NCBI RefSeq assembly: GCF_004342005.1
Contig: NZ_SMBX01000007.1
Location: 121,831 to 185,830 of the forward strand
DNA: 64,000 nucleotides
Direction of reading: 5' to 3'
From: Paracandidimonas soli
GTDB taxonomy: Bacteria > Pseudomonadota > Gammaproteobacteria > Burkholderiales > Burkholderiaceae_B
The notes below the pieces were generated by a model. The model was not told the origin of the DNA. It was given only the letters and a program-made list of their open reading frames with translations, and searched no databases. This document shows positions 1 to 7,965 of this stretch, piece by piece. Both the position numbers and the translations under genes were made by a program. The first letter of the stretch is position 1. The number at the start of each line of letters is the position of its first letter.

Positions 1-67
1 TGTCGGCCGCGGCGGCGCCAGAGAAAATGGCGGCGGCCAGCAAGCCGATCATCATGCTGTATTTCAT
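1..67 (-). CDS. N-terminus of an exported protein, probably a Bug receptor (partial)
   Basis: Only the first 22 codons lie in the window. They begin MKYSMMIGLLAAA and end in an Ala-rich signal-peptidase site followed by Asp, which is a typical Sec signal peptide. An AGAGG stretch sits about six bases before the ATG. The gene starts nine bases after the FAH gene stop and is co-directional with it, so the two are probably co-transcribed. Bug-family solute receptors occupy this position in many such clusters and six others occur here, but the mature protein is outside the window, so the family is an inference. Confidence 0.5.
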   Translation of the reverse strand, partial: MKYSMMIGLLAAAIFSGAAAAD

Positions 68-75
68 GCTCGCCT

Positions 76-999
76 CTATTCGGTAATGGTGGTCACGAGT
101 TCGCCGATGCCTTCGATGCGGGCGCAGATCCTGTCGCCCGGCTCGAGCGACCTGGGCGGATTCAGGGCCATTCCCACGCCCGACGGCGTGCCCGTCGCAA
201 TGATGTCGCCTTCCTGCAGCGTAAACCCTATCGATACTTGGGCGATGATGCTGGGTATGTCGAACAGCAGGTCCGACGTATTGGCTGACTGCCTGACCTC
301 GCCATTGACGGTCAGCTCCAGATCGAGGTTGCCGGGCTGCGAGATCTCGTCCCGCGTCGCCACCACCGGCCCCATGGGGCACGTACCGTCCAGCGACTTG
401 CCCTTGAACCACTGCCCGTGCTGTACCTGCAGGTCCCGCGCCGAGATGTCGTTGACGACGGTGTAGCCGAAGACATGCTCCATGGCATTTGCCGGATCGA
501 TGTCCTTGCCGGTCTTGCCGATGACGATGCCGAGCTCGATCTCGTAGTCCAGTAATTTGGTATGCGCCGCATGGCGGCTGACCGCCTGCTTGTGCGCGGT
601 CAGCGTCGTCGGGGGCTTGGTGAACAGCTCGATGGCCTTGGGGAAATCATCCGCCGCGCGGCCGCGCGCCAGGTTGCCCTCGATGATGTGCGCCTTGTAG
701 TTGCGGCCGACGCAGATCACGTTCTTGGGCGGCCTGGGAATCGGTGGCAGGTAGCGCACCTTGTCTTCGTCGAGGCAGAGCTGCGCCTGCTTGCCGGCGG
801 CATCGGCTATTTCCTGCAGCGCCGCCCTGCCGGGATCGCCCAGCGCAATCGCTTCCATGACATCCCTGGGCGCCGGGCGGTCTTGCAGCGCATGCGGCGC
901 CGCCTGCCAGGCTGCCGTGACATCCAGCACTCGGCCATCCGCCAGCAGCATGCCCAGCCTGCTCTTGTCATCCGCACCGGCAAAGGTAAGTAGCTTCAC
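76..999 (-). CDS. Fumarylacetoacetate hydrolase (FAH) family protein
   Basis: A 307-residue cytosolic protein of the FAH superfamily, which cleaves C-C bonds or decarboxylates/isomerises 2-oxo acids with a divalent metal. The N-terminal third is the usual variable domain. The catalytic domain starts near residue 95 (VICVGRNYKAH), carries the acidic metal-binding stretch LDYEIELGIVIG, then GYTVVNDISARD, KSLDGTCPMGP and the C-terminal GDIIATGTPSGVG loop. All family landmarks are intact. The substrate cannot be read; ureidoglycolate lyase-like and acylpyruvase-like members share this architecture. It is divergent from the flavoenzyme at 1212 across an intergenic region with two GTATAC-type sites, so it is probably controlled by the GntR protein encoded at 5435. 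Confidence 0.9.
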   Translation of the reverse strand: MKLLTFAGADDKSRLGMLLADGRVLDVTAAWQAAPHALQDRPAPRDVMEAIALGDPGRAALQEIADAAGKQAQLCLDEDKVRYLPPIPRPPKNVICVGRNYKAHIIEGNLARGRAADDFPKAIELFTKPPTTLTAHKQAVSRHAAHTKLLDYEIELGIVIGKTGKDIDPANAMEHVFGYTVVNDISARDLQVQHGQWFKGKSLDGTCPMGPVVATRDEISQPGNLDLELTVNGEVRQSANTSDLLFDIPSIIAQVSIGFTLQEGDIIATGTPSGVGMALNPPRSLEPGDRICARIEGIGELVTTITE

Positions 1000-1072
1000 G
1001 AGATCTCCTGTATTCCTGTTTTCGTTTTCATGCCGTCAGGACGAGTCCTCGCGGCGCGCTTTCATAGATAAA

Positions 1073-1088
1073 GTATACTATATACGAT
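1073..1088. promoter_or_regulatory. Putative GntR operator
   Basis: The stretch GTATACTATATACGAT contains a GTATAC core and an overlapping reverse-complement copy of ATCGTATA. It lies between the FAH gene and the divergent flavoenzyme gene. Related sequences occur at 1159-1170, 5311-5334 and 5393-5401, all in promoter regions of this locus. FadR-type GntR proteins commonly bind palindromes of the ATNGTATACNAT type, and one is encoded at 5435. Confidence 0.6.
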
Positions 1089-1158
1089 AAGCACATGGAT
1101 TGAAAGCCGGCTTGCATCCAAGTGTTGAGCGCCTACAAATTTATAATATTCATTCATG

Positions 1159-1170
1159 ATCGTATACTAT
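1159..1170. promoter_or_regulatory. Putative GntR operator (ATCGTATACTAT)
   Basis: A near-perfect palindrome 42 bases upstream of the flavoenzyme start codon. It shares the GTATAC core and the flanking AT/CG bases with the sites at 1073, 5311 and 5393. Its place just ahead of the gene fits repression of the 1212 promoter. Confidence 0.65.
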
Positions 1171-1211
1171 AATTCCAATCATCGAATGAGTGCGCCAAGA
1201 GGCAACCGCGA

Positions 1212-2510
1212 ATGCATCAACCTCATCTACTGGGCGAGCCCCTACGGCTGCCCGACTCCCTCTGGGCTGCCACCGCCATTCCCGCGCCTGGCATCAGCCA
1301 GCTCACAGACGAACGATCAGCCGATGTCCTGATCATCGGGGCCGGCTTCACCGGCCTTGCGGCCGCCATCGAACTCGGGCAGGCCGGCAAGCGCGTCGCC
1401 GTTGTCGATGCCGCGGAACCCGGCTGGGGCGCGTCGGGCCGCAACAACGGCCAGGTCATCGCAGGGCTGAAGCAGGATCCCGATGTCATCGAGGCCTTGT
1501 ATCCCGGAGACACGGGCCGCAAGCTGGTACGCTTCGGCAGCGAGGCGCCATCCGTCGTGTTCCGGCTGATCCAGGAATTCGGCATCGACTGCGCGGCGAG
1601 CAGCAAGGGCTGGATCCAGCCCGCGTTCACCCGGTCGGGCCTGCGCGCCGTCGAGCATCGCTGCCGCGCATGGCAAGAGCGTGGCGTGGAAGCCCGCATG
1701 CTGGAACAGGACGAGCTTGCCAGCCTGCTCGGCACCCGGCACTATCAGCGCGGATGGCTGGATCCGCGCGGCGGCTCCATTCAGCCCCTGAGCTACGCGC
1801 GCGGACTCGCACAGGCAGCACTATCGCAGGGCGCAAGCATTTTCAGCAACACGCAGATCACCCGGCTGGAGCAACGGAGCGGGCGCTGGCATGCCGAGTC
1901 GGACATGGGCGGCATCGAAGCGCCCAATGTCATCGTCGCAACCGGCGCCTACAACAGGCATCTCGTGCCGGACCTGCACACATCCATCGTGCCCGTGCGC
2001 ACGGCGCAAGTCGCAACCCGCCCCCTGCCCGAAGACATGCGCCGTCAGATATTGCCGCAGGGTCATATATCGAGCGACACCCGGCAACTGCTGACATCGT
2101 TCCGGCTCTCTCCCGATGGACGGCTGGTCATGGGCGGCTCGGGCGCAACGGCCGGACTGTCGCATGCGCATATCGTGCCGTTTCTGCACAAGGCGGGGAA
2201 TACGCTGTTCCGCCACCTCGGCAAGCTCGAATGGGAATATCAATGGAGCGGGTACTTCGCCGTCACCACGGATCACCTGCCGCATGTCCATGAACCCGCC
2301 CCCGGCATGCATATTTCCCTGGGCTGCAATGGCCGTGGCATCGCAATCTCCACGGCGCTGGGCATCGAACTGGCGCAACGCGTGCTCGGCGCGCAGTCAC
2401 TGTCCGTGCCCGTCAGCGATATCCGGTCGATCCCCTTCCATACATTCCGGCACCTGGGCGTTGCCGTCGCCACACGCTACAAGCGGCTGCAGGACACGCT
2501 GGGGATATAG
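1212..2510 (+). CDS. FAD-dependent amine/amino-acid oxidase (DAO family, PuuB-like)
   Basis: A 432-residue flavoprotein. After about 37 residues comes the FAD-binding Rossmann motif VLIIGAGFTGLAAAIELG, then GWGASGRNNGQV, the signature of gamma-glutamylputrescine oxidase-like members of the DadA/GlyA-oxidase family. The C-terminal part carries the second FAD loop GCNGRGIA. Such enzymes oxidatively cleave C-N bonds of amines or N-substituted amino acids to an aldehyde or oxo acid. AGAGG lies about nine bases before the ATG. It is divergent from the FAH gene with GTATAC sites between, so it is probably in the GntR regulon. The substrate is unknown; an N-alkyl amino acid would fit the aspartate-dehydrogenase-like neighbour, but that is inference. 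Confidence 0.88.
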   Translation: MHQPHLLGEPLRLPDSLWAATAIPAPGISQLTDERSADVLIIGAGFTGLAAAIELGQAGKRVAVVDAAEPGWGASGRNNGQVIAGLKQDPDVIEALYPGDTGRKLVRFGSEAPSVVFRLIQEFGIDCAASSKGWIQPAFTRSGLRAVEHRCRAWQERGVEARMLEQDELASLLGTRHYQRGWLDPRGGSIQPLSYARGLAQAALSQGASIFSNTQITRLEQRSGRWHAESDMGGIEAPNVIVATGAYNRHLVPDLHTSIVPVRTAQVATRPLPEDMRRQILPQGHISSDTRQLLTSFRLSPDGRLVMGGSGATAGLSHAHIVPFLHKAGNTLFRHLGKLEWEYQWSGYFAVTTDHLPHVHEPAPGMHISLGCNGRGIAISTALGIELAQRVLGAQSLSVPVSDIRSIPFHTFRHLGVAVATRYKRLQDTLGI

Positions 2511-2534
2511 ACCCGGTCCGCATGCCGCCGGTGC

Positions 2535-3383
2535 TCAAGCCTGCCGGAAATACAGGTGCGCCCCGCAGGCGTCTTCCGGCTCGACCTTGAGCAGTCCTTC
2601 GCCCCGCTCCTGGAAGCGGATGCCGTTTTCCCTCAGCAATGCCGCGGTCGCGCGCGCATCCCGCACCAGCAGCGTGGCGGACGCCAGGTAATCCCGGCCA
2701 AGCTGCGGCTGCGCATCGCCCCGGCGCTGCGCCTCGGCCTCGCCGATCAGTTCGATATCCGCTCCTTCGCCGAAGTTGAGCAGGATGCGGTCCGGTTCCC
2801 TGCGCACATTGTCGGCGCCGATCAATCGCACATAGGCCGCGGCCGCCGCGTCGAAATCGGACACGACGCCCGCCAGCCTGCCGAATGCGATCACGCCGTT
2901 GGGATGATCCATCCAGCCCGGCTGGCGCAGGGTATCCGCCGTCAGGTGCTGGCAGAGATTGGCATGCGTCAGGCCGGGATAAAGATCATGGCCGAGAATG
3001 ACCGTCCTGAAATGCAGGTCCAGAGTGCGGTCTTCGAGCACCAGCTTGCGATTGAGATGCTTCGGCGGCTGGATGTCGAGACCGCTGTCCAGGCCCGCCT
3101 GATAGCTGTCCTGCGCCGACTCCACATTGAAGGCCACGCTATAGAAGCCCTGGCCCTTCTGCAGGAAACTATCCACACCGGCCAGGAACTTGTCCGGATC
3201 GCCGATGCCGCGGATTTCCAGATAATCGTGGGGAAACATGATGCACAGGTTTTCCGTCCCCCATTCCTGGTGCCTGCCGATGGGCGGCACGACGAACCCC
3301 AGGCGCTTGAACTGCTCCCTGGTCCGCTCCAGATCGCGTACCGCAATGACTGGGTGATCCACTCTTCCAACATTCGCCGTCAT
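2535..3383 (-). CDS. VOC superfamily (glyoxalase-like) protein
   Basis: A 282-residue protein with two vicinal-oxygen-chelate modules. It begins GRVDHPVIAVRDLERTREQF, the typical first strand and helix with a metal-ligand His, followed by LGFVVPPIGRHQEWGTEN and a conserved FPHDYLEIRG strand. A second module begins near residue 145 (LRQPGWMDHPNGVI). This is the Glyoxalase_3-like layout seen in many proteobacterial catabolic clusters. The enzymatic role (isomerase, lyase or dioxygenase) cannot be assigned. It is the last gene of the leftward group that starts with the Bug gene at 5264; a 97-nt gap with nothing recognisable separates it from the dehydrogenase gene. Confidence 0.82.
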   Translation of the reverse strand: MTANVGRVDHPVIAVRDLERTREQFKRLGFVVPPIGRHQEWGTENLCIMFPHDYLEIRGIGDPDKFLAGVDSFLQKGQGFYSVAFNVESAQDSYQAGLDSGLDIQPPKHLNRKLVLEDRTLDLHFRTVILGHDLYPGLTHANLCQHLTADTLRQPGWMDHPNGVIAFGRLAGVVSDFDAAAAAYVRLIGADNVRREPDRILLNFGEGADIELIGEAEAQRRGDAQPQLGRDYLASATLLVRDARATAALLRENGIRFQERGEGLLKVEPEDACGAHLYFRQA

Positions 3384-3480
3384 ACCTGCTCCATCTTCAT
3401 GCGTCCCCGATCAAGGAGTACCGAGGACAATATAAAACGCTATGCTGCACACAAGCGCGGTCTTCCTTCCCGGCACCGCC

Positions 3481-4260
3481 TCATCTCTGCAGGACGGTGA
3501 AGTTCGATCCCAGCGCGCTCTGCGCAAGGCTGCCGGCCACGATGCGCGAGGAAGGCGAAGACTCCGACAGGCGCAGTCCGCTGATCCTGACGTGGAACTC
3601 TCCGAAAGCCCCGCGCACGAACAGCTCGTGGACGTTGGCCGTCAATGCCGGATCCACATGCATTTCCACGCGCGTCTGCTCGAACCCGACGCCCGCCAGC
3701 GCAATCGTGCCTGCAAGATTGACGTTCTTGGGAAAGAGCCGTACCGCTTCGCGCGCCGTGCCCTCGAATACCAGGCCGTGTTCAGGCAGAACGCCGTCAT
3801 AATGCGCCTTGAGCGTGCTGGGCGGCATCGTCCCCCGGTACACCACCGAGTCGATGCCCACATGCCTTGCGGCCGCCAAGCCGTCGATGCCGACGATCGC
3901 TCCCGTCGGTATCCGGATCCGGGCGCCCGAGGCGTGCGCAGCCGCCAGCAGCTCCCGCCGCCATGCATCATCGACCAGCGCGCCGACGGACGCCGGCACC
4001 AGGTCAACGCCCGCGCGCACGATGGACAAGGCATGCTGGCGCATGGCCTGCTGTCCCGCGCACTCGATCACCACGTCCGGCTTGCGCGCCAGCAGCTCAT
4101 CCAGTTCCGCGACGAATCTGCCGTCGCCATTGAAACGCGACACATCCCGGACGACATAGCCCACGATCTCCGCAAGCTCCTCGTGCTGCGCGAGATGCGA
4201 CGTCAAGGCCTGTCCGAGCGCTCCATACCCGACGATGCCGAAGCGAAGCCTGCGGCTCAT
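3481..4260 (-). CDS. L-aspartate dehydrogenase-like oxidoreductase
   Basis: A 259-residue NAD(P)-dependent enzyme of the AspDH family (DUF108 C-terminal domain). The N-terminal Rossmann motif is FGIVGYGALGQAL. DVVIECAGQQAMRQHA follows, and the diagnostic C-terminal-domain signature is RIPTGAIVGIDGLAAAR. AspDH enzymes interconvert L-aspartate and iminoaspartate/oxaloacetate. In catabolic clusters related proteins can act on other small acids. The start codon overlaps the upstream Bug stop (ATGA), which shows translational coupling. Together with a Bug receptor and an amine-oxidase-like enzyme, it suggests use of an amino dicarboxylate or derivative; that is inference. Confidence 0.85.
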   Translation of the reverse strand: MSRRLRFGIVGYGALGQALTSHLAQHEELAEIVGYVVRDVSRFNGDGRFVAELDELLARKPDVVIECAGQQAMRQHALSIVRAGVDLVPASVGALVDDAWRRELLAAAHASGARIRIPTGAIVGIDGLAAARHVGIDSVVYRGTMPPSTLKAHYDGVLPEHGLVFEGTAREAVRLFPKNVNLAGTIALAGVGFEQTRVEMHVDPALTANVHELFVRGAFGEFHVRISGLRLSESSPSSRIVAGSLAQSALGSNFTVLQR

Positions 4261-5264
4261 TGCTTGATGTCTCCGAAGCTTTCGACCAGCGTGCGCTGCT
4301 GTTTTGTCTCTTCTTCGAGGAATCCGGCGAAATCCGCAACGCTATTGGGCTCATAGGTGTTGACCCCCAGGGAATCGAGCCGCTGCACGACCTCCGAGCT
4401 TTGCATGACCTTGTTGACCGCGGCATTCAGCGCCTGAACGACTGCGTCCGGCGTCTTGGCGGGCGCAAAGAAACCCAGCCACGAATCGAAGACATATCCC
4501 TTGACGCCCGCCTCGTCCACCGTCGGCACATCGGGCAGCGACTGGATCCTGTCCTTGGCCGTTACCGCCAGTGCGCGGAGCTTGCCGCCCTTCACCTGCG
4601 TGACCGCCGAGCCAGCGCCGGAGAACATCATCTGCACATGGCCTCCCGCCACGTCCGTCTCTGCCAGACTGCTTCCCTTATAGGGGATATGGCGCATCTT
4701 CACCCCGGCCATGTGCGCCAGCAGCTCCATGGCAAGATGGTTGCTGGACCCGACTCCGCCCGATGCGTAATCCACTTCGCCCGGCTTCGCCTTGGCTGCA
4801 TTCAGGATGTCCTGGAGCGACTGGTACGGCGACTGGGGCGGAACCAGCAGCACGTTCGGCAATGCCGCCACCTTTGCGATCGGAGCGAAATCCCGGCCTG
4901 GATCATAGGCGACGTCAGGCACGATGAGCGCATTGGTCACGTGGCCCGGCGCGGCAACCAGCAAGGTATTTCCATCCGGCGCGGACTGCGCCACCGAAAC
5001 GGTACCGATCACGCCATTGGCGCCGGGCTTGTTTTCCACGATGAAGTTGCGCTTGAGCTCGCCGGACAGCTGGACCGCCAGGATGCGGCCTATGACATCG
5101 GTATAGCCGCCCGGCGAAAAGGCAACCACGATCCGCACCGGCCTCGTATCCTTTTGCCACTTTTCCAGATCGGACGCCGCGGCTGCCGCACCCGGCATGC
5201 CCAGCAGCAAACCCGCCACTGCGCTCATATGCGTCAATAGACTCCTGCGAGAGATCTTTTTCAT
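4257..5264 (-). CDS. Bug-family (TctC-like) periplasmic solute receptor
   Basis: A 335-residue exported receptor. The N-terminus (KKISRRSLLTHMSAVAGLLLG) has twin arginines, so Tat export is possible. Mature-domain landmarks are VRIVVAFSPGGYTDVIGR near residue 42, FIVENKPGANG, QSAPDGNTLL, and GGVGSSNHLA in the second lobe. Bug proteins bind carboxylates and either feed a tripartite tricarboxylate transporter or signal; no TctAB genes are adjacent. It is the first gene of a leftward group, divergent from the GntR gene. The 5265-5434 region holds two GTATAC-type sites that probably control it. Confidence 0.93.
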   Translation of the reverse strand: MKKISRRSLLTHMSAVAGLLLGMPGAAAAASDLEKWQKDTRPVRIVVAFSPGGYTDVIGRILAVQLSGELKRNFIVENKPGANGVIGTVSVAQSAPDGNTLLVAAPGHVTNALIVPDVAYDPGRDFAPIAKVAALPNVLLVPPQSPYQSLQDILNAAKAKPGEVDYASGGVGSSNHLAMELLAHMAGVKMRHIPYKGSSLAETDVAGGHVQMMFSGAGSAVTQVKGGKLRALAVTAKDRIQSLPDVPTVDEAGVKGYVFDSWLGFFAPAKTPDAVVQALNAAVNKVMQSSEVVQRLDSLGVNTYEPNSVADFAGFLEEETKQQRTLVESFGDIKQ

Positions 5265-5310
5265 CTTATGGTTCCTCCTGGGTGGGGGGTGTTAATTTTC
5301 ATTCAATAAA

Positions 5311-5334
5311 ATACGATGATAATAGATAGTATAC
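5311..5334. promoter_or_regulatory. Putative GntR operator pair (ATACGAT ... ATAGTATAC)
   Basis: ATACGAT at 5311-5317 is the reverse complement of ATCGTAT, and ATAGTATAC at 5326-5334 matches the reverse complement of the sites at 1073 and 1159. Both lie upstream of the Bug gene and between it and the GntR gene, as expected for an autoregulated divergent promoter. Confidence 0.55.
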
Positions 5335-5392
5335 TTTTTTAATACAACAGATACATAATGATTACCCTAGGAAGAGACTACCCATTTCATAA

Positions 5393-5401
5393 ATCGTATA
5401 C
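5393..5401. promoter_or_regulatory. Putative GntR operator (ATCGTATAC)
   Basis: An exact match to the first nine bases of the site at 1159. It directly abuts a possible TTG start at 5402, which argues that the promoter and operator lie here and that the GntR protein starts at the downstream ATG at 5435. Confidence 0.6.
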
Positions 5402-5434
5402 TTGACCTCTCGCCTTCAAGTTTTCGAATCCCGT

Positions 5435-6094
5435 ATGCCCACCACCCTCAAGAAGAAAGGCACCGCAGCAGATCGCGCCTATGCGGAATTGCGCAAACGC
5501 ATTCTGGAGGGCTCCCTGGCGGAAGGCGCGCCGATCCGGCAGGACGAGCTGGCTGCGGAACTCGGCATCAGCAAGATCCCCGTGCGCGAAGCGCTCATGC
5601 GGCTGCAGGCCGAGCAACTGGTGACATTCACCCCCAATGCGGGCGCCACGGTTTCCGTCCTGACCGTATCCGACTATGTGGAAATGCTGGACATGCGCCT
5701 GGCAATCGAATGCCGGGCCCTTGAACTGGCCGTGCCCAATATGGCAGCCTCGGACATCGCTCTGGCGCGCACGCTCCTGAATGCATACAACGAAGCCATG
5801 ACGTCGGAGGAATGGAGCGAGCTCAACGCCAGCTTCCACAACTGCCTGTACGCACCCGCGAACCGGCCCCGACTGAACCTGCTGATCAGGCAGGTCCAGG
5901 AGCAAATGGGAAAGTTCATGCGCCGGCGCGTCAGCGCCATTGCGGAGCACGAACGCTCGCACATGGACCACATCGCCATTCTCAATGCCTGCGAAGCCAG
6001 GGACGTGAAAAAAGCCGTTGCGCTACTGCGGCAGCACATCGAAAACACGCAGAGGGAAGTCCAGGCCTACTTCAGGTCGCAGCAGGCCCGGTAA
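5435..6094 (+). CDS. GntR-family transcriptional regulator (FadR/FCD type)
   Basis: A protein of about 219 residues. The N-terminal winged helix-turn-helix carries the GntR signature (AYAELRKRILEGSLAEGA, then IRQDELAAELGISKIPVREAL). A helical FCD ligand-binding domain follows, with a conserved Asp/Arg segment (MLDMRLAIECRALELA) and C-terminal metal-ligand His candidates. I chose ATG 5435 over TTG 5402 because an operator-like ATCGTATAC occupies the bases just before the TTG. There is no strong Shine-Dalgarno sequence. The gene is divergent from the Bug gene. The four related sites around it and around 1.1 kb suggest it represses itself, the 4257-5264 group and the FAH/flavoenzyme pair until a pathway acid is bound. 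Confidence 0.88.
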   Translation: MPTTLKKKGTAADRAYAELRKRILEGSLAEGAPIRQDELAAELGISKIPVREALMRLQAEQLVTFTPNAGATVSVLTVSDYVEMLDMRLAIECRALELAVPNMAASDIALARTLLNAYNEAMTSEEWSELNASFHNCLYAPANRPRLNLLIRQVQEQMGKFMRRRVSAIAEHERSHMDHIAILNACEARDVKKAVALLRQHIENTQREVQAYFRSQQAR

Positions 6095-6143
6095 AAGACC
6101 GTCAGGAGGCCGCACAAGCCGGAAAGCGACGGAAATCCGTCCA

Positions 6144-7052
6144 TCAACATGCGGCGCGATCCGCATCCGCAGACTCGATGGTGCGGATCAACGTCAGCAT
6201 TTCATTCAGCAAGATAGAACGGTCACCCTCTCTATAAAGGCAGTTGAGCTCGATATCCGGTAGCCAGGGCGAATATAGCGGACGATAGACGACATTAGGC
6301 AGGCCGAGCCGGGCGGCCGGCGCGGTGGTGATGCATACGCCGAAGCCGGCGGAAACCAGCGACAGGCTGGTCAGCACGTCCTCCACCTCCTGCACGACGT
6401 GCAGGCGCCGCTCCTCCCGGCGGAAGGCTTCAGCCACTTTCTGCGCCAGCCCCGACACCGGCAGGTTGGGATAGACGATCATGGGCTGATCCTCCAGCTC
6501 CGCCAGGCTCAGCGTTTCATGCGTGCAAAGCGCATGGTTCTTCGGCAAGGCGACCAGCATCCGCTCACGGGCGACCACCTCGACCCGAATGCCGGGCGTG
6601 ATGGGAACCAGGCGATTGAAGCCGATGTCGATGCGCCGCTCCAGCAGTGCCTCGATCTGCTGCGGCTTGTTCATGGTGTGCAGCCCGAGTTGTACGTCGG
6701 GACGCTGGGCATGGAAACTCGTCAGGATCCTGGGTATCACATCCAGCACGCTGGATGTGAACAACCCGATGTCCAGGCGGCCGGCAAGCCCCTGGGCGCT
6801 GCGCTGGACGCGCTCCTGGGTGCGCTGCGCCACGGCCAGGAGGTTGGGCGCCTCCTCCAGCAACACTTTCCCAACCTCGGTCAGCTCCACCCCCTTGGGC
6901 GTGCGGTGAAAGAGCTGCGCCCCAACGGACTGCTCGAGCGCACGGATCTGCCGCGTCAGCGGCGGCTGCGAGATATGCAGGCGCTCGGCCGCGCGGCCGA
7001 AGTTCTTGTCCTGGGCCAGCGCAAGAAAATAGCGCAATTGACGCAGGTTCAT
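6144..7052 (-). CDS. LysR-family transcriptional regulator
   Basis: About 302 residues from the ATG at 7052, which has a strong GGGGGAGGA ribosome site; the longer open frame to 7160 lacks one. The N-terminal HTH (MNLRQLRYFLALAQ, then SQPPLTRQIRALE and GVELTEVG) is typical of LysR proteins of the CatR/BenM/TcuR branch. The C-terminal periplasmic-binding-like domain includes DIGLFTSSVLDVIPRIL. It is divergent from the RraA-like gene at 7200, with a LysR-type dyad between, and probably activates the 7.2-14.8 kb catabolic operon in response to an intermediate. Confidence 0.92.
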   Translation of the reverse strand: MNLRQLRYFLALAQDKNFGRAAERLHISQPPLTRQIRALEQSVGAQLFHRTPKGVELTEVGKVLLEEAPNLLAVAQRTQERVQRSAQGLAGRLDIGLFTSSVLDVIPRILTSFHAQRPDVQLGLHTMNKPQQIEALLERRIDIGFNRLVPITPGIRVEVVARERMLVALPKNHALCTHETLSLAELEDQPMIVYPNLPVSGLAQKVAEAFRREERRLHVVQEVEDVLTSLSLVSAGFGVCITTAPAARLGLPNVVYRPLYSPWLPDIELNCLYREGDRSILLNEMLTLIRTIESADADRAAC

Positions 7053-7078
7053 GAGCGTTCCTCCCCCGAGGCAGTCGT

Positions 7079-7095
7079 AATACCTGAAAGGTATT
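7079..7095. promoter_or_regulatory. LysR-type binding box
   Basis: AATACC and GGTATT form a 6-bp dyad around a 5-nt spacer and contain the T-N11-A pattern expected of a LysR recognition site. A further GGTATT half-site follows at about 7111-7116. It is placed between the divergent LysR gene (start 7052) and the RraA-like gene (start 7200). Confidence 0.55.
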
Positions 7096-7199
7096 GAGTG
7101 ACGGTAATTTGGTATTGGACTGATAGTACTGTATCTCCCATCATATGCCTGTTGGTCCATGCAAGCCTATAAAGAGTGGCCAATACGGAGACATAGACT

Positions 7200-7964
7200 A
7201 TGGATGCCCATACCCCCAGTAACCAGATCAAACTGCCCGACGGCCTGCTGCAACGGATGTCGCGGATGTCCACCGGATCGCTGTCGATCCAGCTGTTCAA
7301 GCGCGGCATCCGCAACTGCTTCCTCGCCAGCCTCAAGCCGCTCAATCCGGCGGCGGCGCGCTTCGCCGGAACCGCCTTCACGATGCGCCTGATCCCCGCG
7401 CGCGAAGACATCGACAACTACGAGAACCTGGTGCCCTACCCCTCCGAACGCAACCTGCAATGGAAGGCGGTCGACGCCATCGGGAAAGACGAGGTGCTGG
7501 TGGTGGACAGCCGCAACGACTGCAATGCGGCATCGGGCGGCGGCATCCTGCTGACGCACATGATGACCAAAGGCGTAGCCGGCATCGTCACCGACGGCGC
7601 GCTGCGCGACGGCGTCGAGATCGCGGCCATGCCGTTTCCCGCCTATGCGCGCGGCATCAATGCAACCACGCGCCTGGCCGGCCACCACGTGGCGGACCTG
7701 CAATCGCCGATCGCCTGCGCTGGAGTGCCGGTGTACCCGGGCGACGTGCTGGTGGGAGACGGCGACGGCGTCGTGGTGGTCCCGCGCTATCTCGCCCAGG
7801 AAGTGGCGGATGCGGCCGAACAGCAGGATGCCATGGAGCAATGGCTGCAGCAGCGCATCGCGGACGGAGCGCCGCTATACGGCACCTATCCGCCCAACGA
7901 AGAAACCCGAGCGCAATACGAAGCCTGGCGGCAATCGCAGAAGCAGGATACGTCGTCAAGCTGA
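7200..7964 (+). CDS. RraA-like / 4-hydroxy-4-methyl-2-oxoglutarate aldolase-type protein
   Basis: A 254-residue protein of the RraA/HMG-aldolase family. The core signature is at residues 110-145: ASGGGILLTHMMTKGVAG followed by IVTDGALRD, which supplies the metal-binding Asp and the Arg/Asp pair. PVYPGDVLVGDGDGVVVVP closes the domain. Catabolic members cleave 4-hydroxy-2-oxo acids to pyruvate or decarboxylate oxaloacetate. It is the first gene of the rightward operon that encodes the lower meta-cleavage pathway. Aldolase and decarboxylase roles cannot be separated by sequence alone. The stop codon TGA forms part of the CTGAC pentamer that precedes the structured repeat at 7966. Confidence 0.82.
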   Translation: MDAHTPSNQIKLPDGLLQRMSRMSTGSLSIQLFKRGIRNCFLASLKPLNPAAARFAGTAFTMRLIPAREDIDNYENLVPYPSERNLQWKAVDAIGKDEVLVVDSRNDCNAASGGGILLTHMMTKGVAGIVTDGALRDGVEIAAMPFPAYARGINATTRLAGHHVADLQSPIACAGVPVYPGDVLVGDGDGVVVVPRYLAQEVADAAEQQDAMEQWLQQRIADGAPLYGTYPPNEETRAQYEAWRQSQKQDTSSS

Positions 7965-7965
7965 C

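Noticed and set aside
1190..2293. A 367-codon open frame overlapping the flavoenzyme gene
   Set aside because: Arg/His-rich shadow frame of a GC-rich gene; the other frame has clear FAD motifs.
5402..5434. TTG start for the GntR regulator
   Set aside because: An operator-like ATCGTATAC directly abuts it and no ribosome site is present; the ATG at 5435 gives the normal family N-terminus.
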